A stretch of DNA of 35,320 nucleotides from Pelomonas sp. KK5 (GTDB taxonomy: Bacteria; Pseudomonadota; Gammaproteobacteria; Burkholderiales; Burkholderiaceae_C), in assembly GCF_001984095.1 (NCBI RefSeq), contig NZ_LYVQ01000044.1, forward strand, positions 1-35,320. Reading direction: 5' to 3'. The notes under the pieces are model-generated. The model was not told the origin of the DNA. It ran no database searches and saw nothing but the letters and a program-made list of their open reading frames with translations. Shown one piece after another: positions 26,517 through 34,562 of the stretch. Every line of letters begins with the position of its first letter. Within the stretch, counting starts at the first letter, position 1. A program made the translations under genes and the position numbers.

Positions 26517-27757
26517 CCAGCAACAAGCCCATCGTGATCGTCGGCGCCGGCCAGGCGGGCGCGCGAGCCGCGCTGGCGCTGCGCGCGCAGGGCTGGAACG
26601 GGCCGGTGCTGCTGATCGGCCAGGAACCTCACGCGCCCTACGAGCGCCCGGCGCTGTCCAAGCAGGCCCTGCTCGATGCTGCCACCAGCCTGAGCTGGGT
26701 CGCGCCGGTGGAGGACTACGCCGCGCAGCGGATCGAGCTGCGGCTCGGCACCCGGGTTCTCGCGCTGGATGCGCAGGCCCGCAGCATCGAGCTGCAAGCC
26801 GGCGACGGCCCGGCCGAGCGCATCGGCTACGACCGGCTGCTGCTGGCGACCGGCGGCAGCGCCCGGCGCCTCGCGATCCCGGGTTCGGACGACGAGCGGG
26901 TGCTGTACCTGCGCGACGCGGCCGATGCCCGCCGGCTGGCAGCCCGCCTGCGGCCCGGCGCGCGACTGGCCGTGGTCGGCGGTGGCTTCATCGGGCTGGA
27001 GGTGGCCGCCTCGGCGCGCCAGCGGGGCTGCGAGGTCACCGTGCTGGAGGCCGGGACCGGCGTGCTTGGCCGCGCGGCGCCGGCCTCGCTGGCGGCGCTG
27101 GTGCAGGCGCTGCACGCGCGGCACGGGGTGAAGCTGCGGCTCGGCGACGCCCCGCTCGCCTTCGAGGGCCTGCCGGACCAGGTGCTGGTCCAGCTCGGCT
27201 CGGGCGGCCTGCTGGGCGTCGATGCGGTGCTCATGGGCGTCGGCATGATGCCCAACGTGGCGCTGGCCCGGGCGGCCGGGCTGCGGGTGAACCGCGGCAT
27301 CGTCGTGGACGAGCGGCTGCAGGCCAGCGCGCCCGGCATCTACGCCGCCGGCGACGTCTGCGAATACCCCGATGCCGATGGAGCCGGCACCGTCCTGATG
27401 GAGTCCTGGGCCAATGCCGAGGCGACGGGGAGCCATGTCGCGGCCAGCATGCTGGGCGCGGTGCTGCCCTATCGGCCGGTGCCGTGGATGTGGTCCGACC
27501 AGTACGACCATGCCTTCCAGCGGGTGGGCCGATGCGGCGCGGCCGACCGGGTCGTCACGCGCGAGATCAGCGGCGGCCGGATGGAGTTCTACCTGGGTGC
27601 CGACGGCCGGCTGGTCGGCGCCGCAGGCTTCGCGCCCGCGTCGAGCCTGGCGCGCGCCTTCCTGGTCGCTCGCAAGCTGGTCGAGGCCCGGCCGTGCCTG
27701 CCGCCCACCGGGCTGGCCGATCCGGACGTGCCGCTGAAATCCCTGCTGAACCGATGA
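26513..27757 (+). CDS. FAD-dependent ferredoxin reductase
   Basis: A 414 aa NAD(P)H:ferredoxin reductase of the type that serves dioxygenases and P450s. The FAD motif GAGQAG (11-16), the NAD motif VVGGGFIGLE (about 155-164) and the late FAD segment GIYAAGDVCEYPD are present, as is the C-terminal reductase domain with WMWSDQYD. It would pass electrons from NADH to the overlapping Rieske ferredoxin gene's product and on to the di-iron oxygenase. ATGA overlaps join it to the ferredoxin before and the LacI gene after it. Confidence 0.93.
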   Translation: MTSNKPIVIVGAGQAGARAALALRAQGWNGPVLLIGQEPHAPYERPALSKQALLDAATSLSWVAPVEDYAAQRIELRLGTRVLALDAQARSIELQAGDGPAERIGYDRLLLATGGSARRLAIPGSDDERVLYLRDAADARRLAARLRPGARLAVVGGGFIGLEVAASARQRGCEVTVLEAGTGVLGRAAPASLAALVQALHARHGVKLRLGDAPLAFEGLPDQVLVQLGSGGLLGVDAVLMGVGMMPNVALARAAGLRVNRGIVVDERLQASAPGIYAAGDVCEYPDADGAGTVLMESWANAEATGSHVAASMLGAVLPYRPVPWMWSDQYDHAFQRVGRCGAADRVVTREISGGRMEFYLGADGRLVGAAGFAPASSLARAFLVARKLVEARPCLPPTGLADPDVPLKSLLNR

Positions 27758-28818
27758 AGAAGCTCGCCTCATCCGTCGTCGTGCCCCTGCCCACCGGCCG
27801 TGCCACGCTGGCCGACGTGGCCGCCCAGGCCGGCGTGTCGCTGGCCACGGCGGACCGGGTCATCCACGAACGCAAGGGCGTGCGCGACGCGGTGCGCCAG
27901 CGGGTGCTGGGCGCCGCCGCCCGCCTCGAGTACCTGCCCGCACCCACGCTGGAGACGATGCTGCGGCCGCCGCCGCTGCGCCTGACCCTGCTGCTGCCCA
28001 AGGGGTCCAACCGCTTCATGAACCTGCTGGCGGACTATGCCGAACGGGCCGAGGAGCAGTGGAGCCCGTACAACGTCCAGTGCAAGGTCCGCTGGATCGA
28101 GGCCTTCGACCCGGAGCGGCTGGCCAAGGCCCTGAACGGCCAGGCGCGCAAGGCCGATGGCGTCGCCTTCATCGCCCTTGAGCATCCGCTGGTCAGGGAG
28201 GCCGCGAACCGCCTGGTCGATGCGGGCATGCCCGTCATCACGCTGGCTTCCGACCTCTCCAACAGCAAGCGCACCGCCTACATCGGCCTGGACAACTACG
28301 CCGCCGGCCGCACCGCCGGCCTGGTGATGGGCCGCTGGTGCGAACGCGCCGGCGGCAAGGTCGCGATGATCTGCGGCAGCCTCAGCTACCGCGGCCACGG
28401 CGAGCGCGAGATGGGCTTCCAGCACATGCTGCAGGAGAGCTTCCCGAACCTGCTGGTCACCGGCGTGCGGGAGGCCCACGACGATCCCCAGCACACCTAC
28501 CAGGCGATGCGCGAACTGGTGGCGCAGCACCGCAACCTGGTCGGCGTCTACAACGTTGGCGGCGGCTCGGACGGCGTGGGCCGCGCGCTGCGCGAAGCGG
28601 GCCTGGCCGGCAAGGTGAGCTTCATCGGCCACGAGCTGACGCCCGAGACCCGCGGCTTCCTGATCGACGGAACCATGGCCGCCGTGATCCACCAGAACCC
28701 GCAGCTCGAAGTGATGAACTGCGTGCGCATCCTGGCCAATGTGCGCGGCGGCAAGAAACCGCAGGAGGGCATCGAGCCGCTGCGCATCGCGTTGATCCTG
28801 CGCGAGAACCTGCCCTAG
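27754..28818 (+). CDS. LacI-family transcriptional regulator
   Basis: A 354 aa LacI-type repressor. The N-terminal helix-turn-helix and hinge helix span about residues 17-65 (ATLADVAAQAGVSLATADRV). A sugar-binding type I periplasmic-like domain follows, with VISLASD-type and GHELTPETRGFL segments. It is encoded in the middle of the operon, sharing its ATG with the reductase stop, so it is probably autoregulated with the whole unit and released by the imported sugar or an intermediate. The candidate operator is upstream of the first gene. This regulator marks the operon as inducible by a sugar-like ligand. Confidence 0.93.
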   Translation: MKKLASSVVVPLPTGRATLADVAAQAGVSLATADRVIHERKGVRDAVRQRVLGAAARLEYLPAPTLETMLRPPPLRLTLLLPKGSNRFMNLLADYAERAEEQWSPYNVQCKVRWIEAFDPERLAKALNGQARKADGVAFIALEHPLVREAANRLVDAGMPVITLASDLSNSKRTAYIGLDNYAAGRTAGLVMGRWCERAGGKVAMICGSLSYRGHGEREMGFQHMLQESFPNLLVTGVREAHDDPQHTYQAMRELVAQHRNLVGVYNVGGGSDGVGRALREAGLAGKVSFIGHELTPETRGFLIDGTMAAVIHQNPQLEVMNCVRILANVRGGKKPQEGIEPLRIALILRENLP

Positions 28819-28829
28819 GAAGACAAGCG

Positions 28830-29792
28830 ATGAATGCATTCCAGCCGCGGCCCTTCGGCCACAGCGGCCTCCTGGTCTCGTCCCTGGCCTACGGTGCGAT
28901 GAGCATCACGGCCGATCCCGGCATCGCCGCCGGCGTCGCCCCGTCGCTGCTGCGGGCGCTGGAGCGCGGCGTGAACCTGATCGACACGGCGCGGATCTAC
29001 CCAGGTTCCGAAGCGCTCGTGCGCAGCAGCCTGGCGGCCTGGCGCGGCCCGCGGCCGCTGATCTCGACCAAGCTCCAGACCCGCTGCCTGGACGCCTGGC
29101 GCTTCCCGCACCCCCTGCACGAGGCCTACACGCCGGCATCGATCCGCCAGTCGGTCGACGAGAGCCTGGCCGCCCTCGGCGTGGAGACGCTGGACATCGT
29201 CCACCTGCACCAGTGGCACTACGGCTGGACCCACGAGCCGGACTGGCTGGAAACGCTGCAGGCGCTGCGCCGCGAGGGCAAGCTGCGCTGCATCGCCGTC
29301 AGCGCGCAGGACCACGAGCACGACGCCCTGCTGGAGCTGGTCAGCCGCCGGATGGTGGACGGCATCCAGCTGATCGTGAACCTGTTCGAGTCCCGCCCGC
29401 TGAACGCGGTGCTGCCGCTCGCCGAGGCGCGCGGCGTCGGCGTCATCGGCCGCTGCGTGATGGATTCGGGCGGCCTCGCCGGCGGCCTGGGCCGGGAGGA
29501 CTTCGCGGCACGCCGCTTCCTGCAGCATGCGCCCTACGACGAATACCGCCGGCGACTCGACCGGATGGAAGCCGCGCTGTGCCCGCAGCACGCGGGCAGC
29601 CTCGCCGAACTGGCGCTGCGCTTCGCCGCCTTTGCGCCCGGCGTCAGCTCGATCACCCTCGGCACCTCGACGGCCGCCTGGGTGGACCAGGCCCTCGCGG
29701 TCCTCGACAAGGGGCCGCTGGCGCAGGAGGCCGTCAGGCTCATTGCACGCGAGCACGTCTGGAGCAAGAACTTCTACGAGGAGCTGCTGTGA
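28830..29792 (+). CDS. Aldo/keto reductase
   Basis: A 320 aa NAD(P)H-dependent oxidoreductase of the aldo/keto reductase superfamily. The catalytic tetrad is Asp52, Tyr57, Lys81 and His127 in LIDTARIY, LISTK and DIVHLHQWH. The start has AGGAAG shortly before it. It could oxidise an aldose or reduce an aldehyde or ketose made by the oxygenase; sugar dehydrogenases occur in this family. Its stop overlaps the GTG start of the deacetylase-like gene (GTGA). Within the operon it is the only obvious carbonyl-handling enzyme. Confidence 0.92.
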   Translation: MNAFQPRPFGHSGLLVSSLAYGAMSITADPGIAAGVAPSLLRALERGVNLIDTARIYPGSEALVRSSLAAWRGPRPLISTKLQTRCLDAWRFPHPLHEAYTPASIRQSVDESLAALGVETLDIVHLHQWHYGWTHEPDWLETLQALRREGKLRCIAVSAQDHEHDALLELVSRRMVDGIQLIVNLFESRPLNAVLPLAEARGVGVIGRCVMDSGGLAGGLGREDFAARRFLQHAPYDEYRRRLDRMEAALCPQHAGSLAELALRFAAFAPGVSSITLGTSTAAWVDQALAVLDKGPLAQEAVRLIAREHVWSKNFYEELL

Positions 29793-30484
29793 CGAGCAAG
29801 CAGGTGAGCTTCTGCTTCGACGACGGCTTCCGGCGCAGCGCCGAGACCGTCTGCCAGGTGTTCGAGCAGCGCGGTCTGAAGGCCTGCTTCGCCATCCTGG
29901 CGGATCCCGGGCACGCGCTGGACCCCTTCGTGCGCGGCGCCGATCTGGGCGACTGGGCCTTCTGGCGGCAGGTCATGGCGGCGGGCCACGAGCTCGGCTC
30001 GCATGGCCTGATGCACGAGCGCTATGACGAGCTGGGCATCGAGGCCGCCCGGGCCAGCGTGCTGCGCGCGCTGGCGGCGATGGAGGCCCGGCTGCCCGGC
30101 TTCCGGCGGCGCGACGCCGTATTCCATGTGCCCTACCTGAGCGCACCCGACGAACTGGTCCGCTGGCTGGGCGAGGACCAATCGCTCGCGGTCCGGCTGG
30201 GGCCGGCGGCCGCGGGCTTCAATCGCTGGTCGGAGCTGCGGCGGGGCGCCGTCATCAACTGCGTCTGCTTCGGCCCCGAGGGCGTGGGCGAGTCGCTCGC
30301 CGCCCGGCTGCAGCAGTTCAGCCAGCAGGCGGAAGACGGCTGGCTGGTCCTGGTCCTGCATGGCGTGGACGGCGAAGGCTGGGGGCCGGTGACGCGGGCC
30401 CAGTTGGAGCGCCTGCTCGACGATGCGCTGGCGGCCGGCATCACCGTGGCCACGCCGAATGCCACGCTGGCGGCGTTCCTGTGA
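29789..30484 (+). CDS. NodB-fold (CE4) polysaccharide-deacetylase-like protein, cytosolic
   Basis: A 231 aa protein of the carbohydrate-esterase-4 (NodB homology) fold. Motif 1 reads CFDDG with Asp11 and Asp12, motif 2 is SHGLMH with His72 and His76, and a late LVLHG resembles motif 5. These residues would bind a metal and remove an acyl group or split an amide. Unlike cell-wall deacetylases it has no signal peptide, so it probably acts on a small cytosolic molecule, fitting the catabolic operon. It starts with GTG overlapping the aldo/keto reductase stop. It is the last gene of the ten-gene unit and ends four bases from a convergent gene. Confidence 0.82.
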   Translation: MTSKQVSFCFDDGFRRSAETVCQVFEQRGLKACFAILADPGHALDPFVRGADLGDWAFWRQVMAAGHELGSHGLMHERYDELGIEAARASVLRALAAMEARLPGFRRRDAVFHVPYLSAPDELVRWLGEDQSLAVRLGPAAAGFNRWSELRRGAVINCVCFGPEGVGESLAARLQQFSQQAEDGWLVLVLHGVDGEGWGPVTRAQLERLLDDALAAGITVATPNATLAAFL

Positions 30485-30488
30485 TCAC

Positions 30489-31031
30489 TCACCCCACCCG
30501 CTCGACACCCGCCATGCCGGCAGCCGACACGATCAGCACGCGCACCGGCCTCGCGTAGGCCGCGCTGCTGGCGCGCAAGGCGGCCAGCAGCACGGCGGCC
30601 CTGGCGGCGTCCGGCTCACGCACCATCAGCAAGGTCGCCCGGCGGGGGCGGAAGGCCTCGGCGGCGCCGGGCGATGCCGCACGCCACCAGCCGCAGTCCC
30701 AGGGCCGCCCGGCCTGCATCCCGCCATCCGCCGCCCGTTCGCGCCAGAGGATCTGCAGCCGCCACCCCAGGCCGCGCCAGCGCCCCAGGCGCGCCAACTC
30801 GTGGCTGCCGTCCAGGGCGCAGGCGACGCCGTCCAGCGCGGCATGCGGTGCGATGCTGGCCACGCGCAGCGGTGCCGTCAGCGCGGGGAAGGCGCCTTCT
30901 TCGCACCAGGCGCGCAGCCGGGCGAGCAGCGCCGCATCGCCAGCGCGGCGGGCGTCCGGCGGCTGCATCAGCGCCTCGTCGAAGCGGCGGGGCAGATGCA
31001 CGCGCGACGCGGCCTCCCGCTGCCCCGTCAC
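30489..31031 (-). CDS. Unrecognised protein in an aldolase/tautomerase operon
   Basis: I do not recognise this 180 aa protein. Codon use is normal for the window, with strong G/C third positions. The GTG start overlaps the tautomerase stop by four bases (GTGA), so it is very probably expressed with that operon. It has no signal peptide or membrane helix. It has a basic N-terminal segment, Trp-rich central parts (LGRWRGLGWRL and WDCGWWRAA), and two segments that read like beta-alpha units near the end (ATLLMVREPD and PVRVLIVSAAG). It could be a small enzyme or binding protein of the same pathway. Confidence 0.65.
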   Translation of the reverse strand: MTGQREAASRVHLPRRFDEALMQPPDARRAGDAALLARLRAWCEEGAFPALTAPLRVASIAPHAALDGVACALDGSHELARLGRWRGLGWRLQILWRERAADGGMQAGRPWDCGWWRAASPGAAEAFRPRRATLLMVREPDAARAAVLLAALRASSAAYARPVRVLIVSAAGMAGVERVG

Positions 31032-31219
31032 TTCCCCTTCTCGCTCCACAACACCCCGCCCGTCGCCCAGTCCTGGCGCTTCATGTCGAAGAACAGCACG
31101 TCCACGCCGTCGGGGCTGCCGCCCAGCACGCGCACGCAGGCTGAAGTGAGTTCCTTGGCCAGCTCGGCCTTCTGCTCGGGCGTGCGCCCTTCGAAAAGTT
31201 CGACTCGGATGGTGGGCAT
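31028..31219 (-). CDS. 4-oxalocrotonate tautomerase-family protein
   Basis: A 63 aa tautomerase subunit. After Met removal the catalytic Pro1 is exposed (MPTIRVELFEGRTPEQK), and Arg11 of the classical enzyme is kept. From memory of the Pseudomonas enzyme the sequences align without gaps; position 39, normally Arg, is Asp here, and position 50, normally Phe, is Trp. This suggests an altered substrate rather than 2-hydroxymuconate. The start was chosen for Pro1, and GAGGAG lies ten bases upstream. It sits between the class II aldolase gene (14-base gap) and the unknown gene (overlap), implying a keto/enol acid intermediate. Confidence 0.88.
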   Translation of the reverse strand: MPTIRVELFEGRTPEQKAELAKELTSACVRVLGGSPDGVDVLFFDMKRQDWATGGVLWSEKGK

Positions 31220-31233
31220 GGTCAGCTTGCTCC

Positions 31234-31977
31234 TCAGTTGCGGAATCCGGGGGAAAGACGTTCGACGCGGCGCAGCAGCGCGGGCCACTCGGCATCGCCG
31301 TCGCGTTCGCTGCCGTCGCCCACCCACTGGCGGTAGGTGAGCGCGGCGAGGTCGGGGCTGGCGGCCTGGATGCGGCCGGCGCCGGCAGCCATCGCACGCA
31401 GCTGGGCCTGGGCGGCGCGTTCGAGGATGTGCATCAGCATGAAGGCCTCGGCCACCGTGCGGCCCACCGTCAGCGTGCCGTGGTTCTCGAGGATCAGGCC
31501 GTCGAGCTCGCCCAGGTTCGCCACCAGCCGCTGCTGTTCCTCGCGGCCCAGCGCCAGCCCCTCATAGGCATGGCGGCCGAGCCGCCCGTGCAGGCGCATC
31601 GCCCACTGCGTCGTCGGCTGCAGGCCGCCGGGCAGCATCGCCAGCGCCACGCCCCAGGGCGCATGCAGGTGGATCACGCACTCCAGCTCGGGCCGCGCGG
31701 CGTGGACGGCGCCATGGATCGCGAAGCCACTCGGGTTGACGCGGCGCCCGCTGCCATCGGCCACCCGGCCGGCGATGTCCACCTTCACCAGGTTCGAGGC
31801 GCAGACCTCGTCGAAGCCGAGGCCGAACTCGTTGATCAGGTAGACGCCGGGCTCGCCCGGCACGGTGGCGGACAGGTGGGTGTAGATGGTGTCGTCCCAG
31901 CCCGCCAGCGCCGCGAGGCGGTAGGCGGCGGCGAGGTCGATGCGGACGTCGGCTTCGGTGCGCGGGCTCAGGCTCAT
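31234..31977 (-). CDS. Class II aldolase/adducin-family protein
   Basis: A 247 aa zinc-type aldolase or decarboxylase-like protein. Metal histidines are visible in CVIHLHAPWG and in LENHGTLTVG, with INEFGLGFDEV earlier. Relatives cleave sugar phosphates or hydroxy-keto acids; the bacterial subgroup next to LysR genes often has no assigned substrate. It begins inside the LysR stop (ATGA, four-base overlap) and is followed by the tautomerase, so an aldol cleavage plus keto-enol isomerisation is a reasonable pathway guess. The reaction is not established. Confidence 0.88.
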   Translation of the reverse strand: MSLSPRTEADVRIDLAAAYRLAALAGWDDTIYTHLSATVPGEPGVYLINEFGLGFDEVCASNLVKVDIAGRVADGSGRRVNPSGFAIHGAVHAARPELECVIHLHAPWGVALAMLPGGLQPTTQWAMRLHGRLGRHAYEGLALGREEQQRLVANLGELDGLILENHGTLTVGRTVAEAFMLMHILERAAQAQLRAMAAGAGRIQAASPDLAALTYRQWVGDGSERDGDAEWPALLRRVERLSPGFRN

Positions 31978-32891
31978 GGGTTCATTCTGCCCTCGCCGAC
32001 GATGCCCACGACGAAGGCCAGGAAGGCCCTCACCTTGGCCGGCACCTGGTGGCGCGAAGGGTAGATCGCATGCATCGGGAAGCGCTCGTCGGGCCAGTCC
32101 GGGAACAGGTCGACCAGGCTGCCCGTCTCCAGCAGCGAGCGCGTGCCGAAGTCCATCACCTGCGCGAGGCCGTAGCCGGCCAGGCAGGTGCTCAGCAGCG
32201 TGCCGGCGTCGTTGACGATCAGGCGGCCGTCGGTCGGCACGACGAGCCGCCGGCGCCGGCGGTGGAACTCCCAGGGAAAGGGCCGGCCGGTGGCCGGGTC
32301 GCGGAAGTCGATGCAGGCATGGCCCTCGCGCTCGATGTCCTGCGGCGCCGCGGGCCGGCCGCGGCGCGCCAGGTAGGCCGGCGCGGCGACAGTGACGATG
32401 CGCGTGTCCAGCAGCTTGCGCGCGATCAACCCGGAGGCCGGCAGGTGGCCGAAGCGCACCGCCAGGTCGAAGCCGTCGGCCACCATGTCGCCCAGCTGGT
32501 CGCGGGTGACGAGGTCCAGCCTCAGCTCCGGATGCGCCGCGAGGAACTCGCCGATGCGCGGCCCCAGCGCCATGCGCGAGAAGAAGGGATCGAGCTGCAC
32601 CCGCAGCCGCCCGCGCACCGCCGTGCGACCCAGCGCCACGCCGTTGGCGGCCTCCTCCAGCCCCGCCAGCAGCGGCAGCACCTGGCTGCGGAAGGCGCGC
32701 CCCTCGTCGGTCAGGCTCACCGAGCGGGTCGTGCGGTCGAACAGCCGCACGCCGAGGCGCTGCTCCAGCCGGGCCACCGCGCGGCTCACGCCGGGCTGGG
32801 ACATGTCGAGCTGGCGGCCCGCCTCGGCAAAGCTGCCCGCGTCGGCAATGGCCAGGAACACGCCCAGGCCGCCCAGCATCCGTTCATCCAT
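31974..32891 (-). CDS. LysR-family transcriptional regulator
   Basis: A 305 aa LysR regulator with the helix-turn-helix at about residues 19-45 (GSFAEAGRQLDMSQPGVSRA) and the RTTRSVSLTDEGRAF segment typical of the subgroup. Unusually, it heads the same operon as its likely targets: its stop overlaps the aldolase start, so it would be co-transcribed with the aldolase, tautomerase and unknown gene. It also diverges from the NmrA-type oxidoreductase across 93 bases carrying an inverted repeat, and may control that gene as well. Confidence 0.92.
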   Translation of the reverse strand: MDERMLGGLGVFLAIADAGSFAEAGRQLDMSQPGVSRAVARLEQRLGVRLFDRTTRSVSLTDEGRAFRSQVLPLLAGLEEAANGVALGRTAVRGRLRVQLDPFFSRMALGPRIGEFLAAHPELRLDLVTRDQLGDMVADGFDLAVRFGHLPASGLIARKLLDTRIVTVAAPAYLARRGRPAAPQDIEREGHACIDFRDPATGRPFPWEFHRRRRRLVVPTDGRLIVNDAGTLLSTCLAGYGLAQVMDFGTRSLLETGSLVDLFPDWPDERFPMHAIYPSRHQVPAKVRAFLAFVVGIVGEGRMNP

Positions 32892-32899
32892 GCTTGTCA

Positions 32900-32916
32900 G
32901 TCATCAATGCAATGAC
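32900..32916. promoter_or_regulatory. Candidate LysR operator
   Basis: GTCAT (32900-32904) and ATGAC (32912-32916) form a perfect 5-bp inverted repeat with a seven-base centre just upstream of the LysR start and facing the NmrA-type gene. The spacing suits a LysR half-site pair. No clear -35/-10 pair could be fixed in the 93-base gap. Confidence 0.4.
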
Positions 32917-32984
32917 ATCGATGCTATCGCCGAATCGATCGCAAGTTTCCAGAATCGGTCCATCCATCAACGAAAGGACATCCG

Positions 32985-33842
32985 ATGTTTGCAATCACGG
33001 GAATCACGGGCCAGGTCGGCGGCGCAGTGGCGCGGGCGCTGCTGGCGCAGGGGCAACAGGTGCGGGCCGTCGTACGCGACACGGCCCGGGGCGCGGCCTG
33101 GCAGGCACGCGGCTGCGAGCTGGCCCTGGCCGACGTCGGCGATGCGCAGGCCCTGGCCGAGGCCCTGCGCGGCTGCGAGGGCGTCTTCCTGCTGCTGCCG
33201 CCCTGCTTCGATCCCTCGCCGGACTTCGCCGAATCGGCCCGCCTCATCGCCGCGATGCGCGCCGCCCTGCTGGCGGCCCGGCCGGCGCGCGTGGTGGCGC
33301 TGTCGACGATCGGCGCGCGGGCGGGCCATCGCAACCTGCTGAGCCAGCTGGGCATGCTCGAGGCGGCGCTGCAGGACCTGCCGCTGCCGGTCACGCTGCT
33401 GCGGCCGGGCTGGTTCATCGAGAACCTGGCCTGGGATGTCGCCGGCGCCCGCGAGCGCGGCGAGATCGAGTCGCTGCTGCAGCCGCTGGATCGCGCGGTG
33501 CCGATGGTGGCGACCGAGGACGTCGGCCGCACGGCCGCGGCCCTGCTGCTCGAAGACGCATCGACCGGCCATCGCGTCGTCGAGCTGGAAGGCCCGCGCC
33601 GCCTGTCGCCGAACGACCTGGCCGCGGCGCTGGCGCGCGCACTGCGCCGCGAGGTGCGGGCGGTGGCGGTCCCGCGCGACCAATGGGAAGCGCGCATGCA
33701 CGCCCAGGGCATGCGCAACCCGGAGCCGCGCATGCGCATGCTGGACGGCTTCAACGAGGGCTGGATCGCCTTCGACGGCCCGGCGCGCCAGGGCGGCACC
33801 GGCGTGGACGAGGTGCTCCGCCGCCTGGTCGACGCCGCCTGA
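32985..33842 (+). CDS. NmrA-like NAD(P)-binding oxidoreductase
   Basis: A 285 aa atypical short-chain dehydrogenase of the NmrA / NAD(P)H-binding family. The dinucleotide motif TGITGQVG lies at about residues 5-12, and LLRPGWFIENLAW is characteristic of the family. Members act as quinone or carbonyl reductases or as redox sensors. The start has AAGGA (32974-32978) six bases upstream. It is divergent from the LysR/aldolase operon, a placement that suggests control by that LysR protein. It converges with the hydrolase gene at six bases. Confidence 0.87.
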   Translation: MFAITGITGQVGGAVARALLAQGQQVRAVVRDTARGAAWQARGCELALADVGDAQALAEALRGCEGVFLLLPPCFDPSPDFAESARLIAAMRAALLAARPARVVALSTIGARAGHRNLLSQLGMLEAALQDLPLPVTLLRPGWFIENLAWDVAGARERGEIESLLQPLDRAVPMVATEDVGRTAAALLLEDASTGHRVVELEGPRRLSPNDLAAALARALRREVRAVAVPRDQWEARMHAQGMRNPEPRMRMLDGFNEGWIAFDGPARQGGTGVDEVLRRLVDAA

Positions 33843-33854
33843 TCCTGATCAGGC
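33837..33854. terminator. Palindrome across convergent stop codons
   Basis: GCCTGATC (33837-33844) and GATCAGGC (33847-33854) are exact reverse complements around CT. The palindrome covers the end of the NmrA-type gene and the stop of the hydrolase gene. It could terminate both transcripts, though no T-tract follows on either strand. Confidence 0.35.
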
Positions 33855-34394
33855 CAGCACCGTGCGCGCGACCCGCGCCAGCGCCGCTTCCACCCAGCGC
33901 TGGGCCAGCGGGAACGGTCCGTAGCCGGACTCGGTGTTGATATGGCCGGCCCGGCCCAGATTGGTCAGGTGCGAGCCCCAGCGCCCGGCCCAGCGCTGGG
34001 CCAGGGCGAGCGACATCCACGGATCGTTCTGGCTGGCGATCAGCGCCGTCGGGATCTGCAGCCGGTGCTGCGGCAGCGACTCGGCCACGCCGAACTTGTC
34101 GGGCGAGGCCGGCGCCACCAGCAGCGCCTCGCGGATCGGCGAGTGCGGGTGCTCGCCCAGGTGCCGCGCCAGCGCCAGCACGCCGAAGCTGTGGGCCACG
34201 GCGACCCACTCGCCCTCGCCGGGGGTCTCCAGCGTGCTGGCGATGCGGTCGGCCCAGCGCTGCAGGTCCGGCCGGGCGAAGTCGCGCTGGACGACGCGGC
34301 GCGCGTCGGGATGCCGGGCCTGCAGCCAGGTCTGCCAGTGGGCCGGGCCGCTGTCGTGCAGGCCCGGGATGATCAGCAGGCGGGTCGTGCTCAT
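33849..34394 (-). CDS. RBBP9/YdeN-family alpha/beta hydrolase
   Basis: A 181 aa small serine hydrolase of the RBBP9/YdeN family. The N-terminal LLIIPGLHDSGPAHWQ, the nucleophile Ser69 in VAHSFG, the acid in SQNDPWMS and the histidine in GHINTESGYGPF are all in their usual places. The physiological substrate of this family is not known. The start at 34394 gives the family N-terminus and has GGAG eight bases upstream; a longer frame adds unrelated residues. It is a single gene, convergent with the NmrA-type gene and divergent from the acyl-CoA dehydrogenase-like gene across 168 bases where no clear promoter was seen. Confidence 0.9.
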   Translation of the reverse strand: MSTTRLLIIPGLHDSGPAHWQTWLQARHPDARRVVQRDFARPDLQRWADRIASTLETPGEGEWVAVAHSFGVLALARHLGEHPHSPIREALLVAPASPDKFGVAESLPQHRLQIPTALIASQNDPWMSLALAQRWAGRWGSHLTNLGRAGHINTESGYGPFPLAQRWVEAALARVARTVLA

Positions 34395-34562
34395 GGGAAG
34401 GGCTCCGAGGGGATGGTGGCCACAGCCTAGGCGCCTGCGCACGCCGGCTGAACGAAGGCTTGCTCAGCAGCACATGCGCGATGCGCCTAATGCGGGACGC
34501 GCATACGCATCGACGTTTTTGTCGCTTCACCGCCGTCGGGGCCTGCGCAAGACTGCCGGCCC

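Noticed and set aside
30481-30488. GTGATCAC palindrome at the end of the NodB-fold gene as an operator
   Set aside because: Eight bases containing the stop codon is too short and too common to support a site.
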